From NCBI RefSeq assembly GCF_000151665.1, contig NW_013171821.1:379929-443928 (forward strand): a DNA stretch of 64,000 nucleotides. The letters run 5' to 3'. This document shows positions 22,877 to 35,100 of the stretch, piece after piece. The stretch's first letter is position 1. The number at the start of each line of letters is the position of its first letter. Position numbers and translations under genes: made by a program. Under the pieces are notes generated by a model. It was not told where the DNA came from and did not search any database. It saw nothing but the letters and a program-made list of their open reading frames with translations. This DNA comes from Blastocystis hominis (Eukaryota; Sar; Bigyra; Opalinata; Blastocystidae).

Positions 22877-22995
22877 GAGAACGGCCATATCTGATGGAAA
22901 GCGCCCTAACCCGTCCGATCTAGGAAGCTAAGTCATCACGAGTCGAGTTAGTACTAGTGTGGGTGACTCGCTGAGAAGTCTCGATGCTGTTCTTT
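22877..22995 (+). rRNA. 5S ribosomal RNA
   Basis: About 119 nt. ACGGCCATA at the 5' end, CCGTCCGATCTAGGAAGCTAA (loop B/helix III, box A region), GAGTTAGTACTAGTGTGGGTGAC (box C region) and a 3' strand TGCTGTTCTT that pairs with the 5' GAGAAC. A T run follows, as for RNA polymerase III. It is a single copy here, dispersed between protein genes rather than in an rDNA array. Confidence 0.93.
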
Positions 22996-23040
22996 TACTC
23001 CATTATTCCATTCTATTTTTCTCAACTCAACTCAACTCAA

Positions 23041-23952
23041 CTCAACTCCAGGAGGGCTTCCTGCGATCTCTTCTGCGAATGGAATAGCATGAACTACCCT
23101 GCTTCTGTCCCGCGGATGCTTATTCCCATCACGCCCCATTTGGACATCTCCATTTCCACCTGCAGCAAGGGACACGTGATCGAGCGTGCCTGCACGGCGG
23201 GTGTGGGGTCGGCTATGGATTGGTCGGGTCGGTTTACGGCTTGGGCTTGGGCTTGGGCTTGGGCATGGGGTACGTGACGGACGTGGTGTTCCCCGCGGTT
23301 TTGTATGCGGTGTGTGTGGAATCAGGCGGAGGGCATTGAGTGGGACTGTGCGATGGCGATTACCGGATCCTTCCATGATCTCTGCACCGCCACGTGCGAG
23401 CTTCGCGCTCCCGCCACTTCCTCCTTCCTCCTTCCTCCTTCCGCCGAACCGTCTGGTTCCCCGCGGGACGCGATGTGTGGGACGTGTTGGAGGGTGGGAT
23501 CCCCGCGACTTCCTACACGCTGGAGTGCGTCCCGAGCGAAGTGGGCAGTGCCGAGTGGATGGGCAGGCAATTCGGAGTGTCCACGATGGCCACGTCGGAA
23601 TTCGTTGGGTGTTGGTGGTGGACGGCGAGCCAACCTCCTCGCTCACCGGTTCGCTCTGGGTGTGGGTGTGGGTGTGGGTGTGGGTGTGAGTGAGCAGGAA
23701 TCTGGTGGGCGATGGGGTGGGGTCCGTGGCTCCCTACGAAGGTGTGCAGAGTCGACCGGGCTCTCTGGATCTCTTCCTTCCAACTGGGCGCAGAACGCCA
23801 CCGTGGTCTCCGTCACCCAGCCCCTCCGCCTCCGCTTCCTCTTCGCCTACGACGTGACCGGCGCGTTCATCCGCGCCCACCTCGTCGATCACGCCTGGTG
23901 CGCCGTGGGTCGCGATGTTTCCACGTTTCCACGATCCAGACCGATTTGGTAG
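23041..23952 (+). CDS. Possible secreted Cys/Gly-rich protein, structure unresolved
   Basis: GC-rich stretch open in more than one frame, so the exon map is not settled. Credible coding pieces on the plus strand include PHLDISISTCSKGHVIERAC, EGIEWDCAMAITGSFHDLC, VWDVLEGGIPATSYTLECV and NWAQNATVVSVTQPL before a TAG near 23950. Two hexanucleotide arrays (23239-23268 and 23658-23688) code for Gly-Leu and Trp-Val runs depending on frame. I do not recognise a family. The ATG that opens one frame (22984) lies inside the 5S gene, so the true start is probably further in. Confidence 0.35.
23239..23268 (+). repeat. TTGGGC hexanucleotide array
   Basis: About four and a half copies of GGCTTG. Confidence 0.85.
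23658..23688 (+). repeat. GGGTGT hexanucleotide array
   Basis: About five copies of TGTGGG. Confidence 0.85.
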
Positions 23953-25435
23953 TTGCTGAGAGAAAGAGAGAGAGAAATGGTTGCGGTGTTTGGTTTGGAA
24001 GATGGATGGATGGATGGATGGATGGAATTGTAGAGATGTGGAATGGTTGAAGCGTTGTAGGATTTGAATGAGAATCGAAAATGTGTTTAGGAAGGAAAGA
24101 AGGAAAATGTAGATTTAGAGTGTGTAGGGTGTTGGAATGATTTAGAAACATGAACAGAATAATCCAGAACGAGGAACCAAACGACTCTAGTTGATAATAA
24201 TAATAATAATAATAGAGTGCTGTGAGTTGATGGTTGATTTGCTAGCATTGTGCTAATGATTCTACTGCATCTACCGAGAACATATTGTCTTAGAACACAG
24301 CAGCAATACACATAATTGTAATATCTCAATGACTTTCTACTATTACCACTCATTACATAAGCGAAATAATGGATTAAAAAGAGGATTGGAATTCCATCGT
24401 ATTTGAATGACATGTTCGAGTGTGGTTGGGCATTGTTGGGGAGATCAAATAAAGTAGGGCTTAGCAAAACGAAAGGCTCATCTAGCCAAATCTCCACTTC
24501 CAACACTAAGATGCAACCCACACAACAGAGTAGCCAAGTGTGAAAAGTGATTTCTTGCTTTTCGATTGATTCCATACACTATCATTTCTATTCTCTAGAT
24601 ATCGAATGAATAGCTATCAATCAATCCAAATGAGAACAATGAATAACTAACTGATTGGGTTGTTTGTGGAAGATGATGCATATCATTATTATCAATGTGT
24701 GCATGTTACACAACGACAGACTGAGCTGTAGAATGAGTTTGCTGATAGTAGGAAGAAATGTGATTATTACTGTTTCAAAGAAAATAGGAATTCGATTATA
24801 AGCACGAATCAAACGAATTGACTCTGTAGAGACATAATTTAGAAGTGAAACACACTGAGGGAAAGTGAGTGACAAATTATGTCAAATCTGTGCACAATAA
24901 ATACGAATACATATAATTATAAACCATGAACATTATACGAATCAAAATATATGTAGAAATAAGACTGGAAGACAACTGGTCATAGAAACAATGAAAATAA
25001 TATATATTACGTATAGAATAACCAATTCATTTGATACTAGCATGGATAGCACACATAATCTTGGTCAACACCAGAAAAAGGCTATTTTCTACAGTTCATA
25101 TGAACAATTTTCTAGTCTAGAAATATAAAATGAGGGTAGATGTGGAATTTATGGAAAATACACGAAGTCCATTTGGAAACAACGAAATCTACAATTTGGA
25201 CTTTTTTATTACATTATAGGCAATTCCTTCGAAGCAAATCGAAAGTGATTAACCAGTTGGATCGACAAGCCAAAGTAAAACTATTCTTGAGCCCTATTAT
25301 TTCGATGGATTATATTGAGATAGCGAAATACACTACTGAAACTGTTTTCTACTGTGCTCCTTCAGAACTAGCTACAAAGCTCTGATAACACCAATAATAG
25401 TGTTGTAAGCGCAGAATAGCTTAGGAAATCTTGTT
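23953..25435. other. AT-rich region without a supported gene
   Basis: Begins with a GATG microsatellite (24001-24025). Several hydrophobic frames occur on the minus strand (for example 24087-24575) but have no family signal or convincing codon pattern. A plus-strand stretch at 25132-25385 (frame through MRVDVEFMENTRSPFG, then a separate frame containing SPIISMDYIEIAKYTTETVF) could be a small two-exon gene; I could not join it cleanly. Confidence 0.45.
24001..24025. repeat. (GATG)n microsatellite
   Basis: Six tandem copies of GATG. Confidence 0.9.
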
Positions 25436-25931
25436 TCAAAGACACTCCATTCTCAAGTGTTCAGGAAAACAAAAACACTTCAAATAGCATTCTTCACTTC
25501 TCATATAATTGTGTAGGCTATTAAAGTGTGTGAATACCCAACCAAAAATAACAAAGATTCCCAAAATAAACAATGGAATGTATTTGTGGAATTGAAATGA
25601 TTTGACATATTTCCTATCGAATGCTCCACCACTCAATTGATAATGGTTCATTTTTGAATATTCACTTTGAAAATAGCAAGATATATTTGATAGAAGAAAT
25701 ATGAAAAATCGAGAAGCAAATAGAACTACTTTTGTTGGAATTTGAGAAGCAGGCATTTCTAGCTCGACTTACACCGTGTATACATACTCCTAAATTTCCA
25801 ATAGAAAAATAGAATTGTGTTTCGGTGATATTTAAACTGGATATTAAACTGAGTGTACTTTTGGATTTTCTCATTATTTTTTTATTTTGGTCAAATAAAA
25901 TGGTAGAAGAATGTATTTTGTTATCTTCCAT
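25436..25931 (-). CDS. Small membrane protein, unrecognised
   Basis: Two exons. Exon 1 starts MEDNKIHSSTILFDQNKK (ATG at 25929-25931). A 25-29 nt intron near 25766-25790 connects it to a frame with two hydrophobic segments, VVLFASRFFIFLLSNI and YIPLFILGIFVIFGWVF, and a Cys-rich end (YLKCFCFPEHLRMEC). The product has about 160 residues with a likely two-pass topology. No family is recognised. Its start codon lies inside intron 1 of the plus-strand gene that begins at 25900, so the two genes overlap head to head. Confidence 0.5.
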
Positions 25932-27786
25932 GCTAATGTTTAGCCCATTTGACTGAAAAACGTTTCACCGAGTATCTGCTGGACGGATACGGAACGCTCG
26001 GCCACCCTGAAACCCTGGTCAAGGGTGGAATCGAATACACTGTTCAGCGATTCCAGGGAAAGCACAAGAACGAATTTCTATTGCGCTCAGAAACTGGTAA
26101 TGTGTATCTGTTTGAAAATAACGTACTGAAACAAGAATGGAAGGAGGACAAGAATGGGGAGAAATCGGAGGAGTTTATTCGATACAAGAATGGTCGAGCT
26201 GATTTCAGTCAGCGATTCGAGTATATTTTGGAACAAATGAACAACAAACGTTTTGTTTACCACAAGAAAGGGCTTCGAATGGAAATCTGGTCAGTCCAAA
26301 CGGGACATTTGCTGTTTCACGGAGAGTACAACGAAAGACAAATGAAAGAAGGCTGGGGCATCGAATACGATGAAGAAAGAGGAAATGTGGCTGTGGAAGG
26401 GATGTGGAGCAAAGGAGTATTGAAAGAAGTGATTCGATGTTTCAATGGAGATACGATGACCGAATTAAAGCGAAACGGAGCAGATAGTTTGGATCCAACG
26501 AAACGAATTCCGATCTATGTAGGTGGATTTCGCTATGATGAAAACAATGAACGATTTATTCGTGAAGGAAAAGGATGTCTGATTGATGAAAAGACTGGAA
26601 TCGCAACTCGAGAATGTGAATGGAAAGATGGAAAGGAAGTGAGTGGAGTGAAACTGACTGATGGATGGTACGATCCAAAATTGAGGTATGGTTTATCAAC
26701 AGCCATGATTCCTAGACCTGATTCTGTTCCTGCTCCTGCTCTTGCTCTTGCTCTTGCTCTTGCTCCAAAACGCGAAGAACCTGCTCCTCTTCGATTCAGC
26801 GTCACTGGATCTACAAAATGGACCGATGTGAGTTTGCAAGTGACCGATTTAAAGATTTCATGGAATTGCTGTAACGATTTGAATGCATTGGATCTGAATC
26901 GATTCGAGTCGCTACGATCTATCGAAATTGGGGATGAATGTTTTGAATCAGTGCAAATATTCCAAATCGATGGATTGAATCGATTGAAAACGATCAAAAT
27001 CGGAAGCAGTTCATTTACTCAGGTGAAACAAGAGTGGTTTTACCAACCCCATACCAATGAAGAATGGGATTCAAAGGTCAACAACCAATCGAAGTCATTC
27101 CACATACTGAATTGTGAATCATTGGAATCGATTCAAATTGGTCAATACAGTTTTAGTGATTTTGCTGGCGACTTTGAATTGAAGAATCTACCACAATTAC
27201 AATCCATTCAAATTGGTACATTTGGAAGTAGGTCATGCAATTTCTGTTATAGTTCATTTGTGATTCGAGGTATTGATATGATATTAAATATATATAATGA
27301 TTAGATCTTCCAAATCTACAGTCTATTACATTAGGCTATGCTGCATTCAATGTTCCCTTATCGACTATAATTGAAAGTATTGAATGAATTCGAATGAAAT
27401 GATTGATGTAGATCTTCCATCATTACAATCCATTCAACTCGGTAATCAAACACTTGGTGGAAGACTATATAATGGCACAACTACATTGACAATGCGAAGT
27501 AATAATGAATTGATTGGTTATGATTTGTTTTGTAGATCTTCCAAATCTAACATCAATATCTTCTGAAGGATATAGTTTCCTTTGTATTACTGTAGTGACA
27601 TTGGCAAGTATTTCTGAATATTGAATATTGATAGTATTTAGATATTCCAAATCTTCAAAATGTCAAGCTACCTTATACATTCCAGAGAGTTCGATCGAAA
27701 TCAATTTCGAGTATAGTTTGATTGATTTGATTTGATTCATAGATGTTTCTTCCATTCTCGCTGATCTTGTCAAAATCAGGTATTAA
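25900..27786 (+). CDS. MORN/leucine-rich-repeat protein with modular LRR exons
   Basis: The start ATG at 25900-25902 (MVEES) is joined by a 31-nt intron to HLTEKRFTEYLLDGYG. The N-terminal half has MORN-like units of alternating Gly-Trp/Tyr strands (LLFHGEYNERQMKEGWGIEY, YVGGFRYDENNERF). A low-complexity Ala-Leu-Pro linker (26720-26765) follows. The C-terminal half is BspA-type LRR (LESIQIGQYSFSDF and similar). The last five LRR exons are separated by introns 27270-27304, 27377-27411, 27499-27535, 27608-27641 and 27711-27742, all phase 1 and all placed at the same point of the repeat, just before L/I-P-N-L. Binding or surface functions are usual for such proteins, but none can be assigned here. 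Confidence 0.78.
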
Positions 27787-27956
27787 ATCTATGATTTTGA
27801 TTTGATTTGATTTGTTCAGTGATTCGTCATTGTTTAGGAACATTTCCATTGATTATTTGTTTGAAGCCGATTCTTGATCACAATTCATGATTCTATAATT
27901 ATCAAAATATCAATCCTGCCTGATTATTATGATGTTCTTCTTTACCATTTTAACAA

Positions 27957-28469
27957 TGATACTGAATTTTGATTGATGTGTCAATCAAACCATTATTATG
28001 ATAACTCGTTCCATAGCCAAATCGTTTCCAATTGATCATTATGCCCTTGTACACCAATATTCCATCATCATCATACATTTCACCATATCCAAATGGAATT
28101 CCTATTTTACCTTCGTTTTCTTTTTCCTTTTCTGTCAATATCAAGCCTTCAAATCGATTTCCATGATCCAAATCCACTATTCCTTCTTCTACTACTACAA
28201 TGGATTGTTCTTCATTATAGGAAATAGCACCAATTTGATGATTTCCAATCACTTTCAACACTTTCTGCCCATTGAGTACAAATCCTTGATTCATAAATAC
28301 TCCATTATTGAATTGCAATACTACACATTCTCTATTACTCAAAATGAGTGAAATCCAGCCATTTGGTTTCATTTGTTTACCCAAGCATCCTTGCACATTT
28401 TGAATAATGGAACTATCAATATGATAGTTACTAATAACAGAATTGACAAAATCAGCAATGTTTTGCATG
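27957..28469 (-). pseudogene. Truncated MORN/LRR family copy
   Basis: Begins MQNIADFVNSVISNYHI and stays about 95% identical at DNA level to the start of the gene at 39024-40371 (IIQNVQGCLGKQMK, VFMNQGFVLNGQKVLKVIG, VDLDHGNRFEGL, FGYGEMYDDDGILVYKG). Identity stops abruptly after SYHNNG near 27985; the frame then runs to a stop within 10 residues. All LRR exons are missing. It could still be expressed as a short MORN protein, but truncation by rearrangement is the simpler reading. Confidence 0.7.
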
Positions 28470-29145
28470 GAAATGAAAAGAAATATGAGAAAAAAGGTTA
28501 ATTTGGAAACAAGTTTTGCCTCGTTATTTCTCGATAGAACACACGTCATATCATACTTTGTATGGTTATGATATGCTGGTGTGTTACAAACTAAAATACA
28601 TATAATAAAATCTCATATTCTCCACCCATTTCTATTTTTCTTGCATCGGTGCATTTCCATTTGTTCATTTTTTGGCATTATTTTTATTTTTTGTATCTTC
28701 GATTGTAAACTATTACTCATTTTGATCACCTTTACTCTCTCATGTCAGAATGGCTGTTCTATTAAGTCTATAATGGATATATGTTCTTCAAAATATGTCC
28801 ATTATGTGGTAGTTAATCTTGTTTTGCATCAATCGAACTCACAATAGTGAATACTGTTGGAATGGTTTGATTCGTAATAGAGAGTATGGCAGTAGTATGT
28901 AGAATGCAAAATCCATCATTTCTATTTGACAAGTGGTTTATTGTATTGATTCTCTGTTGATACTTCGATTCTCTTCTGTCACAATGATCATCCATATTGA
29001 GTACAAAGAATGATATTTCAGAAAAATATAATGAAACCACTAATATAAATCACTCAATTTCTAAAACAAACATACTAAAAACTAGATAGTATACTTAAAA
29101 TATTCCTTGCGACAAGCTTATCTATTTATTATCTATCCATTGCTT
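28470..29145. other. AT-rich spacer before the USP gene end
   Basis: No supported gene. Contains the minus-strand octamer for the USP gene at 29065-29072, about 75 nt past its stop. Confidence 0.5.
29065..29072 (-). terminator. TGTTTGTT octamer downstream of the USP gene
   Basis: AACAAACA on the plus strand, about 75 nt after the TGA at 29146-29148. Confidence 0.55.
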
Positions 29146-32100
29146 TCACTCACTGGAATCTTCGAACGTTTCTGAATGACAATATTGACATAACAAACGA
29201 CCACTGGCAGCTACTTCGCCTTGCCAGATCGCATTTTTCAATCCTAAATTTCGTTGCAAAGTATCGCAAATCAGATGCGCAAAGGCCAGTCGATTGCTAA
29301 CGTTTTGAATCTGCATCACAGAATGCAAGAAGTTATTCTTCTTCAGTAGGCAAGAGAAAAAGGGAATCAAATCATCGTCCTGCGCAAGAATCAGAATCTT
29401 CATGAAGCTTTCCACGTGATGTATCATCAAATAATCAGGGGAGTTAAACATAATGCGAAGCACACTTACCAAGTGTTCTATCAAACTATGCGTTAATAAA
29501 ATCCAAATCCCCCACTCCGTATTGTTTAAATAGTATGAAAACACGAAACAACTGTTATTCTCTTGAGTCAATTCGAAAAAACGGCTGATGGTGTTCATTT
29601 CGATCAGCCATGATTGCTCGTCTTTCGTTATCAAATAATAAAAGCTGCATTTCAAGATCTTGTTCACAATCTCCATATCGATTTCGTTCGATGGATCGCT
29701 CACTACGTTCTGCACAACCTTGTAGAAAACAGACACTTCATCAAATGAAACCACCGATTCGTTTTGAATCGATGCGACATTTTCTTGAAGAGCTTCAGGA
29801 TCCGACATTAGAACCAGAATAGGCCCGCTATTTTCGTTCAAAACGAATTCTAAATCAGTCGTTAAGATACTCATTACATAATAATTATTCACAATCGACA
29901 TGAGCGAGTCTACGCATGATTCAAATGGTTTTGAATTACTGTTTGGTTTCATTTCGGGACACGAAGCCAAAAGCTTTTCATTATAAATAGGAGCATATTG
30001 CACCCAGAATTGAATCAGGGAGTGGATCTGTGAAACGAAAGGAGAGAGAAATACGAATCGCTTTAATCTATTCGTCGTGATAAAACGCTGGAAAATGCGA
30101 AGCAGAAGAATCGAAATGCGCTCTCTCGCGTCGCAAAGCGATTTGCAAAGCTGGAAAACCGTCGAAAAGAATTTCAAAACAATCACAAAACATTCTTTTC
30201 GATCGCCAAGACGATCCTCACCTACATTTCAATTGCTTTGTTAGTGGATTCTTACAGAATGAAAGCGCTTTATCGACGAGCTGATAATAATACCATTGGA
30301 TTTGGAGTGAATAGTGCTTATGAACAATGTCCTGTACTCACAAATAGCAATTCGACCCTACTTCAAGCTGCGAAATCATTTGCTGCAAGAACGAATAGCC
30401 CCAAATCCAACAATCGGACGGAGGATTCAAGAGTTTTTGAAGAATCGTCAAGAAGTAAGAAGAATCTAATGATTTGGAGGATCGGGAAGTTTCGTTGATA
30501 TAAAGCCCACAATTGAATGATTGTTGAACGAGGAGTGGAAGGATTCGAATCGTGGAAGAAGTAACTGAACGGTAAAGGAGAAAGTCAGAAAAAGTCTACG
30601 GAACGAAACAATGCTCGTGCTTTCCAAGAGTTTCTCGCTGAGAATTCGGTTTTGAGAGGCGTTTTGGAGCGAAAGGACGATCACTTCGAAGAACAAATCC
30701 CAGAACCCTTCCGTAATAAACAACAATGGAATCGATTCGGTTTTTCTCTCCGATATCGATTCAATCGCATCCTTCTCATATAGCAGCAGATATGCACATT
30801 TCATCTATCATTCAATTCACATTTCAAAAACACACAAATTCTGCACCATAACACGAGAGAAACATCGCTTGCGGATCATCACAAACGGTCACTTCCTGAT
30901 CATTAAACTCCATCCACTTCCCGTTATCTTGAATATAACTCATGTAATGTCCTCCATTCGCATCACCAGCATGCGTTATTATTCCTTTTAAATGATACGT
31001 TGAGTGGTTTGCATTGTTCGCTTCTTCCAAAGTTAAGGTTTCCCCGAAGGTAAACAAATCGCCAATCTTTTCACGCTGCATTCGCAGCTGATCGAATTCG
31101 AATCGTTTCAAGTGTACGAATAGATACGGTGCACAACGACTCAAATTCGACAGTTTTTGAAGAGTCACTTGCTTTCCACAAGTCTCACAATGATACGATT
31201 CGATATCCTCCATATCCAGCAAATGATGAAGAGATTCTTCCAATGACTCAAATCCTTTCACATCCACACTCAAACAATTGAAAACTTCTGATGACGTTCC
31301 GACCAATCCACAATTGGGACACTGTAATCGAATCTGCATCACACTATCGAAGAGATCGTGAACCACGTTGGGCTGACCGCTCGCCTTGCAGATTGATTCG
31401 ATTTTTTCCAGGAAAAGGTTGAGATATTCGTGAGCGTCTTCCTGCTTGTGCACGTCGATTATTTCGCCGTTCGGAGCTTGCTGGCATTGAATCCAACGCC
31501 TTGCAGACACGAAGGAACCGTAGATTTGCGATAAGTCGTGGAAAACGTCCTGCAAGGCAGCGAGCGAATTGAGATCGGCGGATTTCGAATTGGGAGCGAT
31601 TCGAATCGAATTGATGAAGATTCGGAACGGATTGATGTGGTAAAAGATTTGCAGGAGCGAGTTTAAATAGCACGTGCATCCCTCGTTGACGAGACCGTGC
31701 GCAACGGAAATATCGAGTTGGGGTAGCTGCATTGAACTCATCTACAGTCAAACAAAAAGAACAAACAAAACCAATGATTGGTTGTCAAAACTCCATTCAA
31801 ATAAAGGTTTCAATTCATGAAGAAGCATCGGGCTGCTTTGAATCCACTGCTTCAACTGCTTGCAAAGACGACCGCATTGAATGACCTGCAATGTCGTCAA
31901 CTTGCTGATATAGAAATGAATCAGGTCGATGATGAGTCGTGTTTCCCGCCCTTTGAGAGGAGATGAAAAGGTTAGATAATCGAGCTCTTTCAGTTTGAAG
32001 AAGAATTCGAAATAGGCTTCACGATCGTCTTCCGAAATCGAAGGATAGTTCGCAGCGAAGATCCGGAAAAGAAGCAGAGAGTGTTCATTTTCTTCATTGA

Positions 32101-35100
32101 CCCATTCTTCCAAGCTGAAAATCAGCGAAACAATGAACGATTTTTGGTTTTTCCAGTTGTAATTCATGAGAGCGACTTCGAATACGCTTTCCAAGCAGGC
32201 TTCATAACACATATAAGAAGGGTCCGAAACGTGAATGCGAAGGAACTGAATCGAATAGTTGAACCAGGTCTGGAGATCGTCAGTTACTTTGGAACCAAGA
32301 CTATCACAATTCTGCACTGCGCTGAGCATTTGCGTTAACGCCTCCTTAATTTCCGTCTACGTTTTAGAAGCAATCAATCAAAGAAAAAACGGGTTGGGAG
32401 TGATTTTGGATAATCGTAATAAAGACAAGACGAAGGGAATAGTACAGCAAATAGTAAATCACCTGCTCTTCGTTTGGAGAACGGAAATTCGTACAAGCGC
32501 ACATACTATGAATGAAAAAAAAGGCAAACACAAACAAGGAGAGAAACCAGAAATGCAGATTGCTTTGATTCAATTCTGGGAGATTCCACATCCAGATCAA
32601 TCCATCTTTGTTGTCGAAAAGTCGCTCACGAAAGATCGACGCTGCCGACTTGTAAACAGACATCACGTTGACTTCTTCCTTCAATGCAAGATCAAATCGA
32701 ATCGGAATCGAATTCGAAACAACGCAAAACTTCTATGGAATGAGAGGAATTCGATTGGAGAATGAACATTGTAATGCGAAAAATCGTGATGTGAGTGGTA
32801 TGATAAATACATTAACAGAGTGGGATAATACGATGTAAACAAAATAATCGGACGAAATGTTTCAAAGAGAAATTGAATCACTGCTTCCCATAAAACGAAC
32901 TCCCGGGGAAAATGCTGCAATGTCGTTAAGAATAAGAGTGGAATATGCTGCGCCTACAACTCACAAATTCTTTCGTTTCTCTTACGCACAGCGCCGAAAT
33001 CGCATATCGAATAAACGAGGGATCGAACTGAATCTTCCTGTCGATCTCCGATTTCAGATGATAGAAAAGATAAATAAAACTGTCGAGCGATGTGAGAACA
33101 TTCGATCCGAAATAGCACGGCCCTGTATTTCTACGCATCACTTCGTTATCATCATAACGAACTCGATAATTAGCTGAACGAGTTGATCCAATTCCAAAAC
33201 GGGAGGCAGAATCGCAAACAATTTCTCTGCGAAATCGCGATCTTCCTGCTTCGATAACACGCTCAGCGGATAGAAGAACTTCACGATTGAGAGCGTAATG
33301 CCAACTAAATTCTCCCTCACATCCGCGCTGTTATCGATCGGAAATGACACTCCCTGCGTGTTGCTGTTGTTTCGAACCTCCAGAACGCGCACAAAAACCG
33401 TGTTTCCATTGTACAAATTGCACTCATCGATCGTTTTGATGTCGATGGAGCTGATCAATCCGAGATTTCCACAGTACTGCAGGATGCAATTCTTGTTGAT
33501 TTCGGATCGAATGCAGCTGCTCAGCTTGCTGATCGTTTCGTTTTTGTCGATCGAAATCGTCAGGTTTCGCGTGCAGCTCGGAGTGATCGTCACTTCGATT
33601 CGCAGATTGATTTCGTTGCCACTCGAACGCGGCTTAGAGTCCGGCATCTACGCGAAATCAGAGCGAAACGAGAAATTCAAACTTGCGAGTTTAGAGTGTT
33701 GATAAGAAAAGAGAAAAAGGTCTGCACTTGCGGAGAATACGGCGACTTCACGTACTCGATCGTACCGTTGATTAAACTGCGAGTCAAACGAGCATCGAAA
33801 AAACACTTTTGGAAAATTTGAATGCGATGAGCAATCGAAAGCGACGGCGAGGAGAACAAATTAAGCAAAAACTTTCGAACGACGGAAGCGAGCAAAGGCT
33901 TCGAGCTGGTTACCGATTTGATGAAGAACTCAGGATACATAAACTGCGTTCGGAATTTCTATCATTCACTCGGTTCCACGTTTCTACGTATCCCTGCACG
34001 GACTCAATCGCGTTTCCCAATTCAAAGAAGTGGTAAACGTCATTCACAGCCTTCCAAATGCGGAAAATCAGCATCCAGCATTTTGGATCCACCGTTTCCA
34101 ATCGGTTGTCTTTCAACATACCCTCCACGATCTTCTCATACATCAAGGGAGGAGCGATCATCAGCAGCTCCTGGATTTCCTTTAAGTGGTTGAGTATAAA
34201 TCGTTGGTCTGAATGATTCCACAAAACGTCCCAAAGCTCTGCGAAGAGATCCGAGTTCAGATTGAAGCCGTACGAAACGAAAAAGGTACAGACAATAAGC
34301 AGACCAGAACATTTCACGTAGTTTTTCTGCTGTAGCTCTGTAAGGAGCATCGCAAATAAACTGTCGAAAATCGGATTGAAGTCAATTTCTGATTGAAAAA
34401 GCTCCGATTTTTCCAACAAGCAAACCATTTCCAGTAATTGGCATAAAGTGACACGCGATCTGTTCACACACGCAATAATCCTTCTTATGCGATCATCATA
34501 CACCGAGGCAGGCAGAGCATTGAGGCAAATCATGCATGCATTCTTCAGATTGGCGTACTGGAAATTCGGATCGTTCGGAAGCTCCAAATCGACAAAGAGA
34601 TCGAGACAAGATTGAGCGATATTGGACGATAAACAATTTGAATCGTGCATTCTGTTGATCAGAAAGGCGTACATCTCGTAAGGAACAAAGAGCTTATCTC
34701 TCATTTTTACCATCAACACATCCATGAATAAAGGATACGAACTCAGAGAAAAGGAAGGCAATAAGCGATAGAGCGACATGAAAGTGACCTTGTCGCCGTT
34801 TTGGAGCTGGCACACCATCATATCGACATAGATGGCAATCATTCTACGTCTAACCAGCACTACAGAAAAGGAACTCGTTGTTTGGCTCCGGAAGACACTC
34901 AATGAGCAGAACATACGCGGCATACTCGCGAATTTCATGATTCTGGTGAGTTAATACGAAGGGAAGCAGATCTGTTTCTAAAAGCAATCCTTTCAGTTCG
35001 TTAATATCAAAGTTTGTTATCTACTGAGTGAGAAATAAAGAGAATTCAAACCACTAAAAGTTCCGAATCCTCTCTCCAACTAGAATTCAAATTGGGGTCC

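Noticed and set aside
24087-24575. Hydrophobic 162-residue minus-strand frame.
   Set aside because: AT-rich sequence easily yields Leu/Ile/Phe/Tyr-rich frames; no family signal, no octamer and no intron pattern.
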